Positions 46,158 to 55,632 of a stretch of 64,000 nucleotides of DNA are shown here, one piece after another. Made by a program: the position numbers and the translations under genes. Positions within the stretch are counted from its first letter, which is position 1; each line of letters begins with the position of its first letter. The DNA comes from Marinobacter sp. SS13-12 (lineage in GTDB: Bacteria > Pseudomonadota > Gammaproteobacteria > Pseudomonadales > Oleiphilaceae). The stretch lies in assembly GCF_030227115.1 (NCBI RefSeq), contig NZ_JASSUA010000001.1, positions 558,001 through 622,000 on the forward strand, written 5' to 3'. The notes under the pieces are model-generated. The model did not search any database and was not told the DNA's origin. It worked only from the letters and a program-made list of their open reading frames with translations.

Positions 46158-47429
46158 TTAATGCAACATCGTCAGCCGCTCGTCCATGAAGACGTCCATT
46201 TCCGGCGCCAGTATGTGAACGTAACGGTCGAAGTACAGGAACTGTTTCAGCAGCAAGGCGAATTCCCTTGGGAAATGCAGCCCGTGGCCTTCGCCGATAC
46301 GCACCATATCCATCAGGATATTGTTGACGTCGTCTTCGGCCTGATCAGGCTGATACGGGACTTCGTCCGGCACCATCGTGTCCATTTGCTGGTAGAGGCG
46401 ACGAAGGTCGTTAGCCAGTTCGCTGGCCTGAACCTTCTGATGGGTAATACCGATACGGATCATGGCGTCTGCCATGCCGTCAAAGTTTCCGACCATCACA
46501 GATGAAATAAAATCGCTGACCGCCTGCCAGGTATCCGGACGAATCCGGCCAACAATGCCGAAGTCGATAAAGCCGACCCTGCCGTCCTTCAATACCATCA
46601 GGTTGCCGGCATGGACATCGGCGTGAAAAAACTCACATTGGGTCAGGCTTGAGAACCAGGTATTCATGGCGGTGATCAGGGTTCGCTCCGGGTCACGCGC
46701 GTAACCGCGAATGCTTTCCAGATCAGTCAGCGGAACACCATGGAATCGCTCCATGGTGAGAACCCGTCGCGTGCTACAGCTTTCATACACCAGCGGAACA
46801 GTGGCGTCCTCGTTGTGGGTATTGAGCAGGAATTCCCGGAACACCTTGAGGTTATTGGCTTCCTTGATGAAGTCACACTCTTCCATCATGGTGCGCTGAA
46901 TTTCCTCGACAATGCCGGACAACGACGTCCAGGACAGTTTTGGAGCCAGCGTTTCCAGAATCCTCGCGGACAGGTACAGGAAATTCAGATCCGTAAGCAG
47001 AATATTTTCCACACCGGGTTTCTGTACCTTGATCACCACGTCTTCGCCGGTAACCAGCTTTGCAGCGTGGACCTGCGCTATGGAAGCCGAGGCCAGCGCC
47101 ACCGGATCAATATCGGAATACACCTCTTCAAGGGGACGCCCGAGTTCGTCCCTGATGATCTTTCTGATCACGCTGAACGGCAGATTAGGCGTGCGGTCCA
47201 GGCAATGCTGGAATTCCTCTACGTATTCCTTGGGAAAGAAAGTGGGGGAACTGGCAATGAACTGACCCAGTTTGATATAGGTCGCCCCCAGAGATTCAAA
47301 CGTCTGCCTGAGTAACCGCGGAGCTGGCGGACGGTCGCCACGAACCCAATTCGCACCGGCTCGCCCGAGTACGGACATGGTCTGACCGATTCGAAAGGCA
47401 CCCTTGAGACTGTTCGTCACCGTTCCCAT
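46158..47429 (-). CDS. ABC1/UbiB-type atypical kinase
   Basis: A 423-residue member of the ABC1/AarF/UbiB family. The family KxGQ signature appears as TYIKLGQFIASSP, the alanine-rich nucleotide loop as ASASIAQVHAAKL, the ATP-contacting lysine in VVIKVQKPG, ECDFIKEANN, the catalytic HADVHAGNLMV and the DFG-like GFIDFGIVG. Members support ubiquinone synthesis or lipid homeostasis, possibly as ATPases; this one lacks the two C-terminal membrane helices of UbiB and is shorter (UbiB about 540), so it is closer to the AarF-like group. AAGGAAG precedes the ATG. It sits 35 bp after dnaN, inside the normally compact dnaA-dnaN-recF-gyrB run. Confidence 0.85.
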   Translation of the reverse strand: MGTVTNSLKGAFRIGQTMSVLGRAGANWVRGDRPPAPRLLRQTFESLGATYIKLGQFIASSPTFFPKEYVEEFQHCLDRTPNLPFSVIRKIIRDELGRPLEEVYSDIDPVALASASIAQVHAAKLVTGEDVVIKVQKPGVENILLTDLNFLYLSARILETLAPKLSWTSLSGIVEEIQRTMMEECDFIKEANNLKVFREFLLNTHNEDATVPLVYESCSTRRVLTMERFHGVPLTDLESIRGYARDPERTLITAMNTWFSSLTQCEFFHADVHAGNLMVLKDGRVGFIDFGIVGRIRPDTWQAVSDFISSVMVGNFDGMADAMIRIGITHQKVQASELANDLRRLYQQMDTMVPDEVPYQPDQAEDDVNNILMDMVRIGEGHGLHFPREFALLLKQFLYFDRYVHILAPEMDVFMDERLTMLH

Positions 47430-47464
47430 GTTTTCTTCCTTCCTTATTCCGTAAACATTGTCTG

Positions 47465-48568
47465 CTAGAGCCGCATCGGCATCACAACGTAAAGGCAGCG
47501 GTTGTCATTCTGCGCTTCTATCAACGCGCTGCTGTTGGGGTTTGCCAGGGTAATCTTCACCTGGTCTTCCTCCAGCGCGTTCATAACATCCACCAGGTAG
47601 CCTACATTAAATCCGATCTGCAGTGATTCGCCCTGATACTCCACCGGCAATGCATCTTCGGCCTGTTCCTGATCCGGGTTGTTGGCGAACACCTGCAACT
47701 CATTGGGAGCAAGGTTCAGCCGCACACCGCGGATATTTTCATGGGAAAGAATCCCGGCGCGCTGCAGGGTATTCTTGAGTGTGGCCCGATCCGCCAATAC
47801 GACCTTGTCGCCACCACGGGGAATGACCCGGTTGTAGTCGGGAAATTTGCCCTCGATCAGCTTGGAGGTAAACGTGTAGGAGCCGACCGTCGCTCGCAGA
47901 TGGTTATCCCCGATCACCAGGGTAACCGGCGTTTCCACATCGTCCAGCAGTCGGGAGAGCTCCAGCACACCCTTACGGGGCACAATCACCTGCCTGGGTT
48001 CGGGGCACCCGGTAGGCAGGTCGAAATGCGCCATGGCAAGGCGATGGCCATCTGTCGCTACCGTGCGGACATGATCCTTGTCCACTTCCAGCAACAGGCC
48101 GTTGAGATAGTAACGGACATCCTGTTGCGCCATGGCAAAGGCCGTTGCATCAAACATACGGCTGAGTTCCTTCTGGGGGAGCTCAAGCCGGAAGCTTTCG
48201 GCTTCATCCTCGACATTGGGAAAATGCTCTGCAGGCAGCGTCGACAGGGTGAAATGACTGGCCCCACATCGCAGGTGCAGCCGGTCACCTTCCAGTGCCA
48301 GTTCGATGGGAGACTCCTCGCCCAGCGCTCGGCAGATGTCGGACAACTTCCGCGCCGGAACGGTAATACGCCCCGGCTGGTCCACATGCACCGGGGACAC
48401 ACGTCCCACCAGTTCCACTTCCATATTGGTTCCGGTAAGGGTCAGGGAATTGTCTTCCGCCACCAGCAACACGTTGGACAGTACCGGCATTGTCTGTTTT
48501 CGTTCCACCACACCAGCTATGGACTGCAGCGGGGTAAGCAGGGATTCTCGGCTGATCGTCAGTTTCAT
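47465..48568 (-). CDS. dnaN: DNA polymerase III beta sliding clamp
   Basis: A 367-residue clamp subunit that tethers Pol III to DNA. It starts MKLTISRESLLTPLQ, contains the three repeated clamp domains, and ends YVVMPMRL as in its homologues. Length equals P. aeruginosa DnaN (367). An in-frame ATG 4 codons upstream (48580) is possible, but 48568 matches the family start. It follows dnaA by 57 bp. Confidence 0.97.
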   Translation of the reverse strand: MKLTISRESLLTPLQSIAGVVERKQTMPVLSNVLLVAEDNSLTLTGTNMEVELVGRVSPVHVDQPGRITVPARKLSDICRALGEESPIELALEGDRLHLRCGASHFTLSTLPAEHFPNVEDEAESFRLELPQKELSRMFDATAFAMAQQDVRYYLNGLLLEVDKDHVRTVATDGHRLAMAHFDLPTGCPEPRQVIVPRKGVLELSRLLDDVETPVTLVIGDNHLRATVGSYTFTSKLIEGKFPDYNRVIPRGGDKVVLADRATLKNTLQRAGILSHENIRGVRLNLAPNELQVFANNPDQEQAEDALPVEYQGESLQIGFNVGYLVDVMNALEEDQVKITLANPNSSALIEAQNDNRCLYVVMPMRL

Positions 48569-48625
48569 GGCACTCAGCATTCTTTTATTGGAAGGTGAAT
48601 GTTTATTGGTTGTTCACAGAACCGG

Positions 48626-50074
48626 TCAGGTTGTAAGCAACCGCATAAAGTTCTGATAATCCTCGCGGATACCGGGATCTGTCTCCTGGAGTTCCACAAT
48701 CTTCTTGCAGGCGTGCAGCACCGTAGTGTGATCACGGCCACCAAACGCATCACCTATTTCCGGCAGACTGTGATTGGTGAGCTCTTTGGAAAGAGACATG
48801 GCAACCTGCCGTGGGCGGGTGATCGTACGAGTGCGTCGTTTCGACAACAGATCGGACACCTTGATCTTGTAGTACTCTGCCACCGTGCGTTGAATATTAT
48901 CGATACTCACCTGTTTTTCGTGCAGCGCCAGCAAGTCCTTGAGGCTCTCACGAATAAACGGCGGGGTGATTTCCGAACCAGTGAAGTGAGCATTCGCTAT
49001 CACCAAACGTAGCGCCCCCTCTAGCTCCCGAACATTTGACCGGATCTTCTGGGCAATAAAGAAGGCCGCTTCGCTACTGAGTTTCACGTTTACCTGCTCA
49101 GCCTTTTTCATCAGTATCGCAACCCGGGTTTCCAGTTCCGGCGGCTCGACCATTACCGTCAGGCCCCAGCCAAATCGGGACTTGAGCCGCTCTTCCATAT
49201 CCACGATTTCTTTCGGAAAACGGTCACAGGTAACGATGACTTGCTGCCCGCCTTCAAGCAACGCATTAAAGGTATGGAAAAATTCTTCCTGGGAACGCTC
49301 CTTGCGGGCAAAAAACTGGATATCATCAATCAGCAGGGCATCCACAGACCGGTAATACCGCTTGAACTCATTGATCGCGTTAAGCTGCAGCGCCTTGACC
49401 ATATCCGCCACAAACCGCTCCGATCGCAGATACGCTACCTTTGCCCTGGGATTGCGGCGCACGATATCGTTGCCAATGGCATGCATCAGGTGGGTTTTAC
49501 CGAGGCCCACGCCACCATAGAGAAACAACGGGTTATAGGCGCCACCGGGATTTTCCGCAACCTGCATAGATGCCGCCCTGGCCAGCTGGTTGGATTTGCC
49601 CTCCACGAAGGTATCAAAGGTAAAACCTTCATTGAGAAAGCTCTGGTGCTTGATATCCCCTTCCACCTGCACCGAGCGGCGATTATCCCCGCTTTTTAGC
49701 TTTGCAGACCGAGGGTTTGCCGTGGCCGCAATGCCCCTTTCCTCTTCCGTCACCGTACTGGAGCCTTCCTGTTCGGACGCCGCCCCGCTAGCCGCTGTTT
49801 CCGAACGAACCACCAGGTCCGCCATTTTAGGTGCCGAACCCACTTTCATATTCACCAGCGGAGCCTGGCCACCGTGCAGATCTTTCAATACTTCTTCAAT
49901 TCGTCTGAGGTATTTCTCGTTAACCCAGTCCATCACGAAGCGGTTTGGCGCAAACAGCATCAACTGGCCCTCGCGGTGATCAGACTGCAAGGGCCTGAGC
50001 CAGGTGTTGAATTGCTGAGCGGGAAACTCGTCCCGGAGTACTTCCAGACACTGATGCCAGATATTATTCGGCAC
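48626..50074 (-). CDS. dnaA: Chromosomal replication initiator DnaA
   Basis: A 482-residue initiator. Domain I (about 1-85, with WLRPLQ), a variable linker (about 86-145), the AAA+ domain (about 146-365, Walker [17 protein letters not shown], Walker [10 protein letters not shown]) and the DNA-binding domain IV ([15 protein letters not shown] near the C-terminus) are clear. The GTG start at 50074 has GGAGG about 11 nt upstream. The gene is transcribed away from oriC, which lies in the gap to rpmH. Confidence 0.98.
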   Translation of the reverse strand: MPNNIWHQCLEVLRDEFPAQQFNTWLRPLQSDHREGQLMLFAPNRFVMDWVNEKYLRRIEEVLKDLHGGQAPLVNMKVGSAPKMADLVVRSETAASGAASEQEGSSTVTEEERGIAATANPRSAKLKSGDNRRSVQVEGDIKHQSFLNEGFTFDTFVEGKSNQLARAASMQVAENPGGAYNPLFLYGGVGLGKTHLMHAIGNDIVRRNPRAKVAYLRSERFVADMVKALQLNAINEFKRYYRSVDALLIDDIQFFARKERSQEEFFHTFNALLEGGQQVIVTCDRFPKEIVDMEERLKSRFGWGLTVMVEPPELETRVAILMKKAEQVNVKLSSEAAFFIAQKIRSNVRELEGALRLVIANAHFTGSEITPPFIRESLKDLLALHEKQVSIDNIQRTVAEYYKIKVSDLLSKRRTRTITRPRQVAMSLSKELTNHSLPEIGDAFGGRDHTTVLHACKKIVELQETDPGIREDYQNFMRLLTT

Positions 50075-50399
50075 GACAGCATTGCCTCCGATGCCTCAGA
50101 AATTACTCGTAACGGATCTCCAGGACCCGATGAGAGAGATGACCAAGGATTCTAACCTGAGCCCCCCTCAAGTGAAAGGGTCAAAACAATTTAATAAACA
50201 GCCTGTGGAAATTTAAATTGTTTATTTTCAATTTTTTACAGACTTACCTACAGGCTTGTGTACAGAAAACAATGCACCGAAAGTTACCCACAGCCCTTTG
50301 TTGGCAAACCGGCCCCAACCCTGTGCACAACCCCCAATCAGACAGTGGATAACTCACCCGTATGACAGGCACCGATCTTACCCACATTTCCTGCCAGGC

Positions 50400-50408
50400 T
50401 TATCCACA
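50400..50408 (+). promoter_or_regulatory. Consensus DnaA box
   Basis: TTATCCACA, identical to the high-affinity DnaA box. It is the central box of the cluster. Confidence 0.9.
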
Positions 50409-50496
50409 GGGCTCAGTGGTACTTGTCAACCGTCTTATGAATCGCCCAATTGACTATTACCCCTACCATTTCCAGCCTTGTCCACAGAAAACAGCT

Positions 50497-50545
50497 TGTG
50501 TAATAACAGTAATAATAATCCTTAAAGAGATTAAAAAAGACCTAC
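50497..50545. other. AT-rich candidate DNA unwinding element
   Basis: A stretch of TAATAA-type repeats and A runs starts about 10 bp after the last DnaA box (50478-50486). The opposite AT-rich block at 50187-50240 is the alternative unwinding site; sequence alone does not decide between them. Confidence 0.5.
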
Positions 50546-50612
50546 TGAATCTATTACACGACCGCCCCGCTCGATCCCAATCCGGATAAGCAAATGGCGC
50601 ATTCGATAAGCA

Positions 50613-50641
50613 TTGAATTCCTCTCCCACATTGCATAGAAT
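50613..50641 (+). promoter_or_regulatory. Sigma-70 promoter for rpmH-rnpA-yidD-yidC
   Basis: TTGAAT (50613-50618) and TAGAAT (50636-50641) are separated by exactly 17 bp and lie about 75 bp before the rpmH ATG, matching consensus at 5/6 and 5/6 positions. Confidence 0.7.
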
Positions 50642-50716
50642 GCCGCTCCTGTTTTGGCTGATCATTTTCCAGTCAATCATTGAATTTCCAATACCCCGTA
50701 ATGTGAGATCGACACC

Positions 50717-50851
50717 ATGAAAAGAACGTTTCAACCAAGCGTACTGAAGCGTAAGCGCGTTCACGGTTTCCGTGCCCGCATGGCGACTGCCAACGGCCGC
50801 AAGGTTATCTCCCGCCGCCGTGCAAAGGGCCGTGCCCGTCTGTCTGCGTAA
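50717..50851 (+). CDS. rpmH: 50S ribosomal protein L34
   Basis: A 44-residue basic protein: it starts [20 protein letters not shown] and ends GRARLSA, which is the full-length L34 of gammaproteobacteria. L34 binds 23S rRNA in the large subunit. It begins the rpmH-rnpA-yidD-yidC-mnmE run on the far side of oriC, transcribed away from dnaA. rnpA starts 15 bp after its stop. Confidence 0.98.
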   Translation: MKRTFQPSVLKRKRVHGFRARMATANGRKVISRRRAKGRARLSA

Positions 50852-50866
50852 GACATTGACCGCCTG

Positions 50867-51223
50867 ATGAAGGCTTTGACCTTTCCAAAATCGTCCCGGC
50901 TGCTCAAACCAGGTGATTACGGCAAAGTCTTCGATGACGTTCAAATCAGGGTTCCGCATCGGAATTTTCTGATCCTGGCGACACCCAATACTCTGGGACA
51001 CGCCAGGATCGGTCTGGTGTTTTCAAAGAAGAATCTTAAACTCGCTGTGCAGCGCAATCGCGTCAAGCGCCGGGTTCGGGAAACCTTCAGGCACCAGACT
51101 GACTACCCTGCGATGGACATCGTGGTACTGGGGCGGCGAGGGCTGGCAGAGCTTGATAACGCAACGCTCAATGCTACCCTGACGGAGCTCTGGTCGCGTC
51201 TCAGAAGAAAAGGAACGGGTTAA
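50867..51223 (+). CDS. rnpA: Ribonuclease P protein component
   Basis: A 118-residue basic cofactor of RNase P that helps the catalytic RNA bind pre-tRNA. The signature [29 protein letters not shown] (the RNR motif region) is present, as is the N-terminal [17 protein letters not shown]. Length matches E. coli RnpA (119). The last base of its stop is the first base of yidD, so the two are coupled. The RNase P RNA gene is not in the window. Confidence 0.96.
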   Translation: MKALTFPKSSRLLKPGDYGKVFDDVQIRVPHRNFLILATPNTLGHARIGLVFSKKNLKLAVQRNRVKRRVRETFRHQTDYPAMDIVVLGRRGLAELDNATLNATLTELWSRLRRKGTG

Positions 51224-51516
51224 TGCGCAAACTGTTGCTCCTGCCCATCCGAGTCTACCAGTACGCAATCAGCCCGATGATGGCCAGCCACTGCCGTCAC
51301 TATCCAACCTGTTCGCAATATGCTGTCGAAGCCATAACCGCCCATGGCGCTGTTAAAGGCCTTTTTCTTGCCGTGAAACGCCTTCTGAGGTGTCATCCGT
51401 GGGCAAAAGGCGGGTATGATCCCGTTCCGGGCACTGAAGTCTGCAGCGAGGTAATGCCTACCACCTGCTGCGGGCCGGCCAGCCAAACCCATAACACTAA
51501 CCAGACCAAACAGTAA
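51223..51516 (+). CDS. yidD: Membrane protein insertion efficiency factor YidD
   Basis: A 97-residue protein that associates with the inner membrane and helps YidC-dependent insertion. The hallmark cysteine-containing stretch [19 protein letters not shown] and [14 protein letters not shown] is intact. A short Thr/Asn-rich tail ends the protein. It overlaps rnpA by 1 bp and is followed 4 bp later by yidC. Confidence 0.95.
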   Translation: MRKLLLLPIRVYQYAISPMMASHCRHYPTCSQYAVEAITAHGAVKGLFLAVKRLLRCHPWAKGGYDPVPGTEVCSEVMPTTCCGPASQTHNTNQTKQ

Positions 51517-51520
51517 GTTT

Positions 51521-53233
51521 ATGGATATTCAACGCGTTGTATTATTTGCCGGCCTTGCCATTGTCAGTTATATGATGGTGCTTGCCTGGAACGAAGACTA
51601 TAACCAGCCGCAAACAGAGCAGGTTGCCGAACAGACCAGTGCCGGCACCCCATCCGGTGATGGCGATGACATGACACTGCCGGCAGAAGCGGCAAGCGGG
51701 TCTGACGTCTCCGATGAAGAGTTCACCACACCGGAAGGTGAGAGCCAGGCTATTGGAGCGACCGACAATGGTTCGGTTGATGTCAGTGACCAACTGATTA
51801 CGGTTCGCACCGACGTCTATGAACTGAAAATAGACCGGGTAGGCGGTAACCTGATCGAGAGTTCCCTGCTCCAGTATGATCGTTCTCTGGATAGTAAAGA
51901 GTCCCTGCGGATCCTGACCAATACCAATAGACGCACCTACATCATGGAAAGCGGTCTCATTGGCCGCGATGGCATCGACAGCAAACGTAACGGTGGTGCA
52001 CCGGTCTACGATGTCTCTGCAACCGAATACCAGCTCCAGGATGGCGAAGACTCGCTGACGGTAGATCTGACCTACTCCACCGATAACAATGTGGAAATTA
52101 CCAAACAGTACCGGTTTGCCCGTGACAGCTATGAGATCGATGTACGCTATCTGATCAATAACCAGTCAGACGATGTCTGGAAAGCCAACATGACCGGCAA
52201 GATCGTCAGGGATCAGGCTCCGGATCCGACAGCACAGAACAGCCTGGGTATCAGGGCGTTTCTGGGTATGGTTGTCAGCACCCCGGAAGACCCCTATGAG
52301 AAGTACGATTTTGATGATCTGACAGAAGAACCGGTTAATCAGTCAGTCACCAATGGCTGGCTGGCATTCCTCCAGCACTACTTTCTGGCCGCCTGGATAC
52401 CGGAACGGGATCAACCCGCACAGTTCCAGTCCACGCAACGCGGGCAACTTCATGTAATGGGGTTTGTCTATCCCGCCACACAGGTCGGGCCCGGAGAAAC
52501 CGCGGAGGTATCTGCCCGCGCCTATGTCGGACCCAAGATCATTGAACGACTGGAGAACGTGGCTCCGAACCTGGACCGCACGGTCGATTTCGGTTTCCTG
52601 TTCTTCATCGCATTACCACTGTTCATCATTCTTGACTGGTTCTATGGCCTGGTGGGCAACTGGGGTGTAGCGATCATACTGCTGACGGTTCTGGTCAAGG
52701 CGGTGTTCTTCAAGCTCTCGGCCACCAGCTATCGCTCGATGGCAAGAATGCGGGCAGTCGCCCCGCAGCTGACCCGATTGAAAGAACTCTACGGTGACGA
52801 CCGGCAACGGATGTCCCAGGAAATGATGGCTCTGTACAAACGGGAAAAGATAAATCCCCTTGGCGGCTGCCTGCCGATACTGGTACAGATGCCGGTGTTC
52901 ATTTCCCTGTACTGGGTTCTGTTCGAGAGCGTGCAACTGCGCCACGCGCCCTTTATGCTGTGGATTCACGATCTGTCAGTGATGGACCCCTACTTCATCC
53001 TGCCGATCCTGATGGGTGCCAGCATGATGCTGCAGATGAGCCTGAACCCGACACCGCCGGACCCGATGCAGGCCAAGATCATGAAGATGATGCCGCTGGT
53101 GTTTACGGTCTTCTTCCTCTGGTTCCCGGCAGGTCTGGTACTGTACTGGCTGGTTAACAACATCCTGTCCATCAGCCAGCAGTGGTACATTACCCGCAAG
53201 ATTGAAGCGGAAATGGCCACCAAGAAGAGCTGA
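51521..53233 (+). CDS. yidC: Membrane protein insertase YidC
   Basis: A 570-residue inner-membrane insertase. The N-terminal helix (VVLFAGLAIVSYMMVLAW) is followed by a large periplasmic beta domain (about 60-345) and the conserved C-terminal membrane part with GNWGVAIILLTVLVKAVFFKLSATSYRSMARMR, where the arginine of the hydrophilic groove lies, and later helices to residue 550. Length fits the gram-negative form (E. coli 548). The linker after the first helix is acidic and low in complexity. A terminator lies before mnmE. Confidence 0.96.
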   Translation: MDIQRVVLFAGLAIVSYMMVLAWNEDYNQPQTEQVAEQTSAGTPSGDGDDMTLPAEAASGSDVSDEEFTTPEGESQAIGATDNGSVDVSDQLITVRTDVYELKIDRVGGNLIESSLLQYDRSLDSKESLRILTNTNRRTYIMESGLIGRDGIDSKRNGGAPVYDVSATEYQLQDGEDSLTVDLTYSTDNNVEITKQYRFARDSYEIDVRYLINNQSDDVWKANMTGKIVRDQAPDPTAQNSLGIRAFLGMVVSTPEDPYEKYDFDDLTEEPVNQSVTNGWLAFLQHYFLAAWIPERDQPAQFQSTQRGQLHVMGFVYPATQVGPGETAEVSARAYVGPKIIERLENVAPNLDRTVDFGFLFFIALPLFIILDWFYGLVGNWGVAIILLTVLVKAVFFKLSATSYRSMARMRAVAPQLTRLKELYGDDRQRMSQEMMALYKREKINPLGGCLPILVQMPVFISLYWVLFESVQLRHAPFMLWIHDLSVMDPYFILPILMGASMMLQMSLNPTPPDPMQAKIMKMMPLVFTVFFLWFPAGLVLYWLVNNILSISQQWYITRKIEAEMATKKS

Positions 53234-53259
53234 TCAGGCGCAATCCAGACCAGTAATCA

Positions 53260-53290
53260 CAGAGGCTCCTTCAAGGGGCCTCTGTTGTTT
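53260..53290 (+). terminator. Terminator between yidC and mnmE
   Basis: CAGAGGC and GCCTCTG (53260-53266 and 53278-53284) form a stem with inner CC/GG pairs, followed by TTGTTT. The T run is imperfect, so read-through into mnmE is likely. Confidence 0.6.
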
Positions 53291-53304
53291 CAGGGGACAA
53301 CAAG

Positions 53305-54675
53305 ATGTTCAATGCCACCGATACCATTGCCGCCATTGCTACTGCGCCGGGCCAGTCCGGTGTGGGAATTGTGCGTGTGTCCGGTCCGGAGGCAGCGGCC
53401 ATTGCCCGCCGAATGCTGGGCTTCAAACCGAAGCCCCGCTATGCCCACTACGGGCCGTTCCTGGATTCCGATGGTGAGTTGATTGATGAGGGTATAGGGC
53501 TGTTTTTCCCCAACCCGCATTCGTTTACCGGCGAGGATGTGTTTGAGCTCCAGGGACACGGCGGTACCGTTATCCTGGACCTGCTATTGAGAACCGTCTG
53601 TGAACTGGGTGCCCGCCTGGCCCGGCCCGGTGAGTTTTCCGAAAGGGCCTTCCTCAATGACAAACTCGACCTGACTCAGGCAGAAGCCATCGCCGACCTG
53701 ATCGAAAGCAGTTCCGAACAGGCGGCGCGCTGCGCTGTCCGGTCATTACAGGGCGTGTTTTCCCGTCGCATCGACGCCCTGGTGGAAGCGGTTACCCACC
53801 TCCGTATCTACGTTGAAGCCGCCATTGATTTTCCCGAAGAAGAAATCGATTTCCTGGCCGATGGCAAGGTCGCCAAGGATCTGCAGACGATTATTCAGGA
53901 TTTACAGGTTATTCTGGCGGAAGCCCAGCAAGGCACTATTCTCAGGGATGGCATGAAAGTGGTGATTGCCGGCCGCCCCAACGCCGGTAAATCCAGCCTG
54001 CTTAATGCCCTGGCAGGGCGAGAAGCGGCCATTGTTACGGCGGTGGAAGGCACAACCCGGGATGTTCTGCGGGAACACATTCATATCGATGGCATGCCCC
54101 TGCACATTATTGATACCGCTGGCCTGCGGGACAGCCCTGATGAAGTGGAACAGATCGGTATTGCCCGGGCCTGGGAAGAAATCCGTCAGGCCGACCGCAT
54201 ACTGCTGATGGTGGACGCCACCACCACACCGGAAACCGAACCTCACCGGTTATGGCCAGACTTCATTGACCAGCTGCCACAGAGTGCTCCCCTGACAGTG
54301 ATCCGGAACAAGGTGGATCTGACAGGTGAACCTGTCGGTTTTGAGCAGCCAGATGCGGAGGCGGCACCCGTCATCCGCATCGCCGCCCGATCCGCCGATG
54401 GGCTTGAGGTTTTGCGGGACCACCTGAAGCAGTGTATGGGGTTTGCCAGTACCACAGAGGGGGGCTTTATTGCCCGGCGCCGTCATCTGGATGCGTTGGA
54501 ACGGGCACAGGACTTCATGCGCCAGGGCGAAGCGCAGTTGCAGGGCTTCGGCGCCGGCGAGCTGCTGGCAGAGGACCTGCGGGCCGCCCAGGATGCCCTG
54601 GGTGAAATTACCGGTGCGATGACACCGGATGAGTTGCTTGGTAAGATCTTCAGTAGCTTTTGTATAGGTAAATAA
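53305..54675 (+). CDS. mnmE: tRNA modification GTPase MnmE
   Basis: A 456-residue GTPase that, with MnmG, puts cmnm5/nm5 groups on U34 of tRNAs. An N-terminal folate-binding domain ([21 protein letters not shown]) is followed by the G domain at about 215-375 ([25 protein letters not shown]) and the C-terminal FCIGK with the catalytic cysteine. Length agrees with E. coli MnmE (454). It completes the rpmH-rnpA-yidD-yidC-mnmE order; mnmG is not in view. Confidence 0.97.
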   Translation: MFNATDTIAAIATAPGQSGVGIVRVSGPEAAAIARRMLGFKPKPRYAHYGPFLDSDGELIDEGIGLFFPNPHSFTGEDVFELQGHGGTVILDLLLRTVCELGARLARPGEFSERAFLNDKLDLTQAEAIADLIESSSEQAARCAVRSLQGVFSRRIDALVEAVTHLRIYVEAAIDFPEEEIDFLADGKVAKDLQTIIQDLQVILAEAQQGTILRDGMKVVIAGRPNAGKSSLLNALAGREAAIVTAVEGTTRDVLREHIHIDGMPLHIIDTAGLRDSPDEVEQIGIARAWEEIRQADRILLMVDATTTPETEPHRLWPDFIDQLPQSAPLTVIRNKVDLTGEPVGFEQPDAEAAPVIRIAARSADGLEVLRDHLKQCMGFASTTEGGFIARRRHLDALERAQDFMRQGEAQLQGFGAGELLAEDLRAAQDALGEITGAMTPDELLGKIFSSFCIGK

Positions 54676-54753
54676 GCACAGGGAAACCTTTGAGTCAGTG
54701 CTCCTCCACATGAGACTGGACGCTCCATTGCCGAAAACGGCTAAAAGGTTTCA

Positions 54754-55608
54754 ATGCATCGTTGGTATATTTCTGTTCTGACCCTATTGATCCTGTCGGG
54801 ATGCGCTGGCTTCGATAGCGAACGTTTGTTCGAAGCCTGGCCGGATGATCAGACCCGGGCTGAGGAACCGGTAGAGACGATCGTTACCCAACCTGACGAA
54901 GAGCCCTACGAGCAGCAGCGTCAGGCACTGTTTGCCCAGCCCTATATCGACCCGCTTACGGACTACCTGAAAGCGCATGGTGATAACGCCGATCATGAAC
55001 CAGTGATCACGCAAATCCGGCATGAACGGGATCGCCGCTGCCAGGTTATTGCCGAAGATTATGCCGGTGAACCAGCGACGGAACAGATACTTTCCCGCTA
55101 TCGTGCCGGATATAACTATTCCTGCCCGGCCGACGTGAACGCGTTTGCCCAGCGGGTAAAGCAGAATCAGCAAAACGAACCACCGCCAGCGGTCGTTGTT
55201 GCCGATGACAACGAAGAAAGCGCCAGGCCCGACCCCCAGCCCGAAAAAGTGCGCGAACAGTCACTCAGTGACTGTTACCTGCTGACCACCATTCGCAACT
55301 TCAGTGCTGCGAAGGTAGCCTGCCGCGAATTTGCCGAGAACGGAGATCCACGCTCCCAGGCCAATATGGCAATGATTGCCCACGCCTTTGAAGATTACGC
55401 CAGTGCCCTGGAATGGGCGCAGAAAGCGGCCCCTGTCTCGGGCCCGGCATCCTATCTTCTGGGCCAGATGTATGCGTCCGGCCGTGGAGTCGAGCAAAAT
55501 CCGGAGCAGGCCGTATACTGGTATGACAAGGCAGCTGACCTGGGGCATAAGGACGCCCGCCTAGCGCTTGAGCGTTACCGGGAACAAAAACCCGCCGACG
55601 GTACCTGA
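54754..55608 (+). CDS. Sel1-repeat lipoprotein
   Basis: A 284-residue lipoprotein: signal peptide with the lipobox ILSGC-A at about residue 17. The middle (about 50-150) is acidic and helical without a recognised motif; the C-terminal 90 residues show one to two Sel1/TPR-type repeats (ASALEWAQKAAPVSGPASYLLGQMYASGRGV, then DPEQAVYWYDKAADLGHKDARLALERYRE-like). Such repeats mediate protein contacts; the partner is unknown. It stands between mnmE and the second c-di-GMP gene, 24 bp before the latter. Confidence 0.8.
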   Translation: MHRWYISVLTLLILSGCAGFDSERLFEAWPDDQTRAEEPVETIVTQPDEEPYEQQRQALFAQPYIDPLTDYLKAHGDNADHEPVITQIRHERDRRCQVIAEDYAGEPATEQILSRYRAGYNYSCPADVNAFAQRVKQNQQNEPPPAVVVADDNEESARPDPQPEKVREQSLSDCYLLTTIRNFSAAKVACREFAENGDPRSQANMAMIAHAFEDYASALEWAQKAAPVSGPASYLLGQMYASGRGVEQNPEQAVYWYDKAADLGHKDARLALERYREQKPADGT

Positions 55609-55632
55609 TTCTCCGCCGAAGGATATCTTTTC

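Larger units (their letters stand above)
50204..50560. other. oriC: Chromosomal replication origin oriC
   Basis: The 642-bp dnaA-rpmH gap (50075-50716) holds a cluster of DnaA boxes. There is one perfect TTATCCACA (50400-50408), TTACCCACA twice (50284-50292 and 50378-50386), TTGTCCACA (50478-50486), and a reverse-strand AGTGGATAA (50344-50352). Weaker matches are at 50204-50212 (reverse, TGTGGAAAT), 50256-50264 and 50322-50330. AT-rich stretches flank the cluster at about 50187-50240 and 50497-50545. This position, between dnaA and rpmH, is the known origin site in Pseudomonas. No protein gene is seen in the gap. Confidence 0.92.

Noticed and set aside
50497..50520. DnaA-trio motif next to the last DnaA box
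   Set aside because: The TAATAA-type repeats do not give the 3'-[G/A]A[T/A]-5' triplets on the strand and in the direction required; only the AT-richness is supported.
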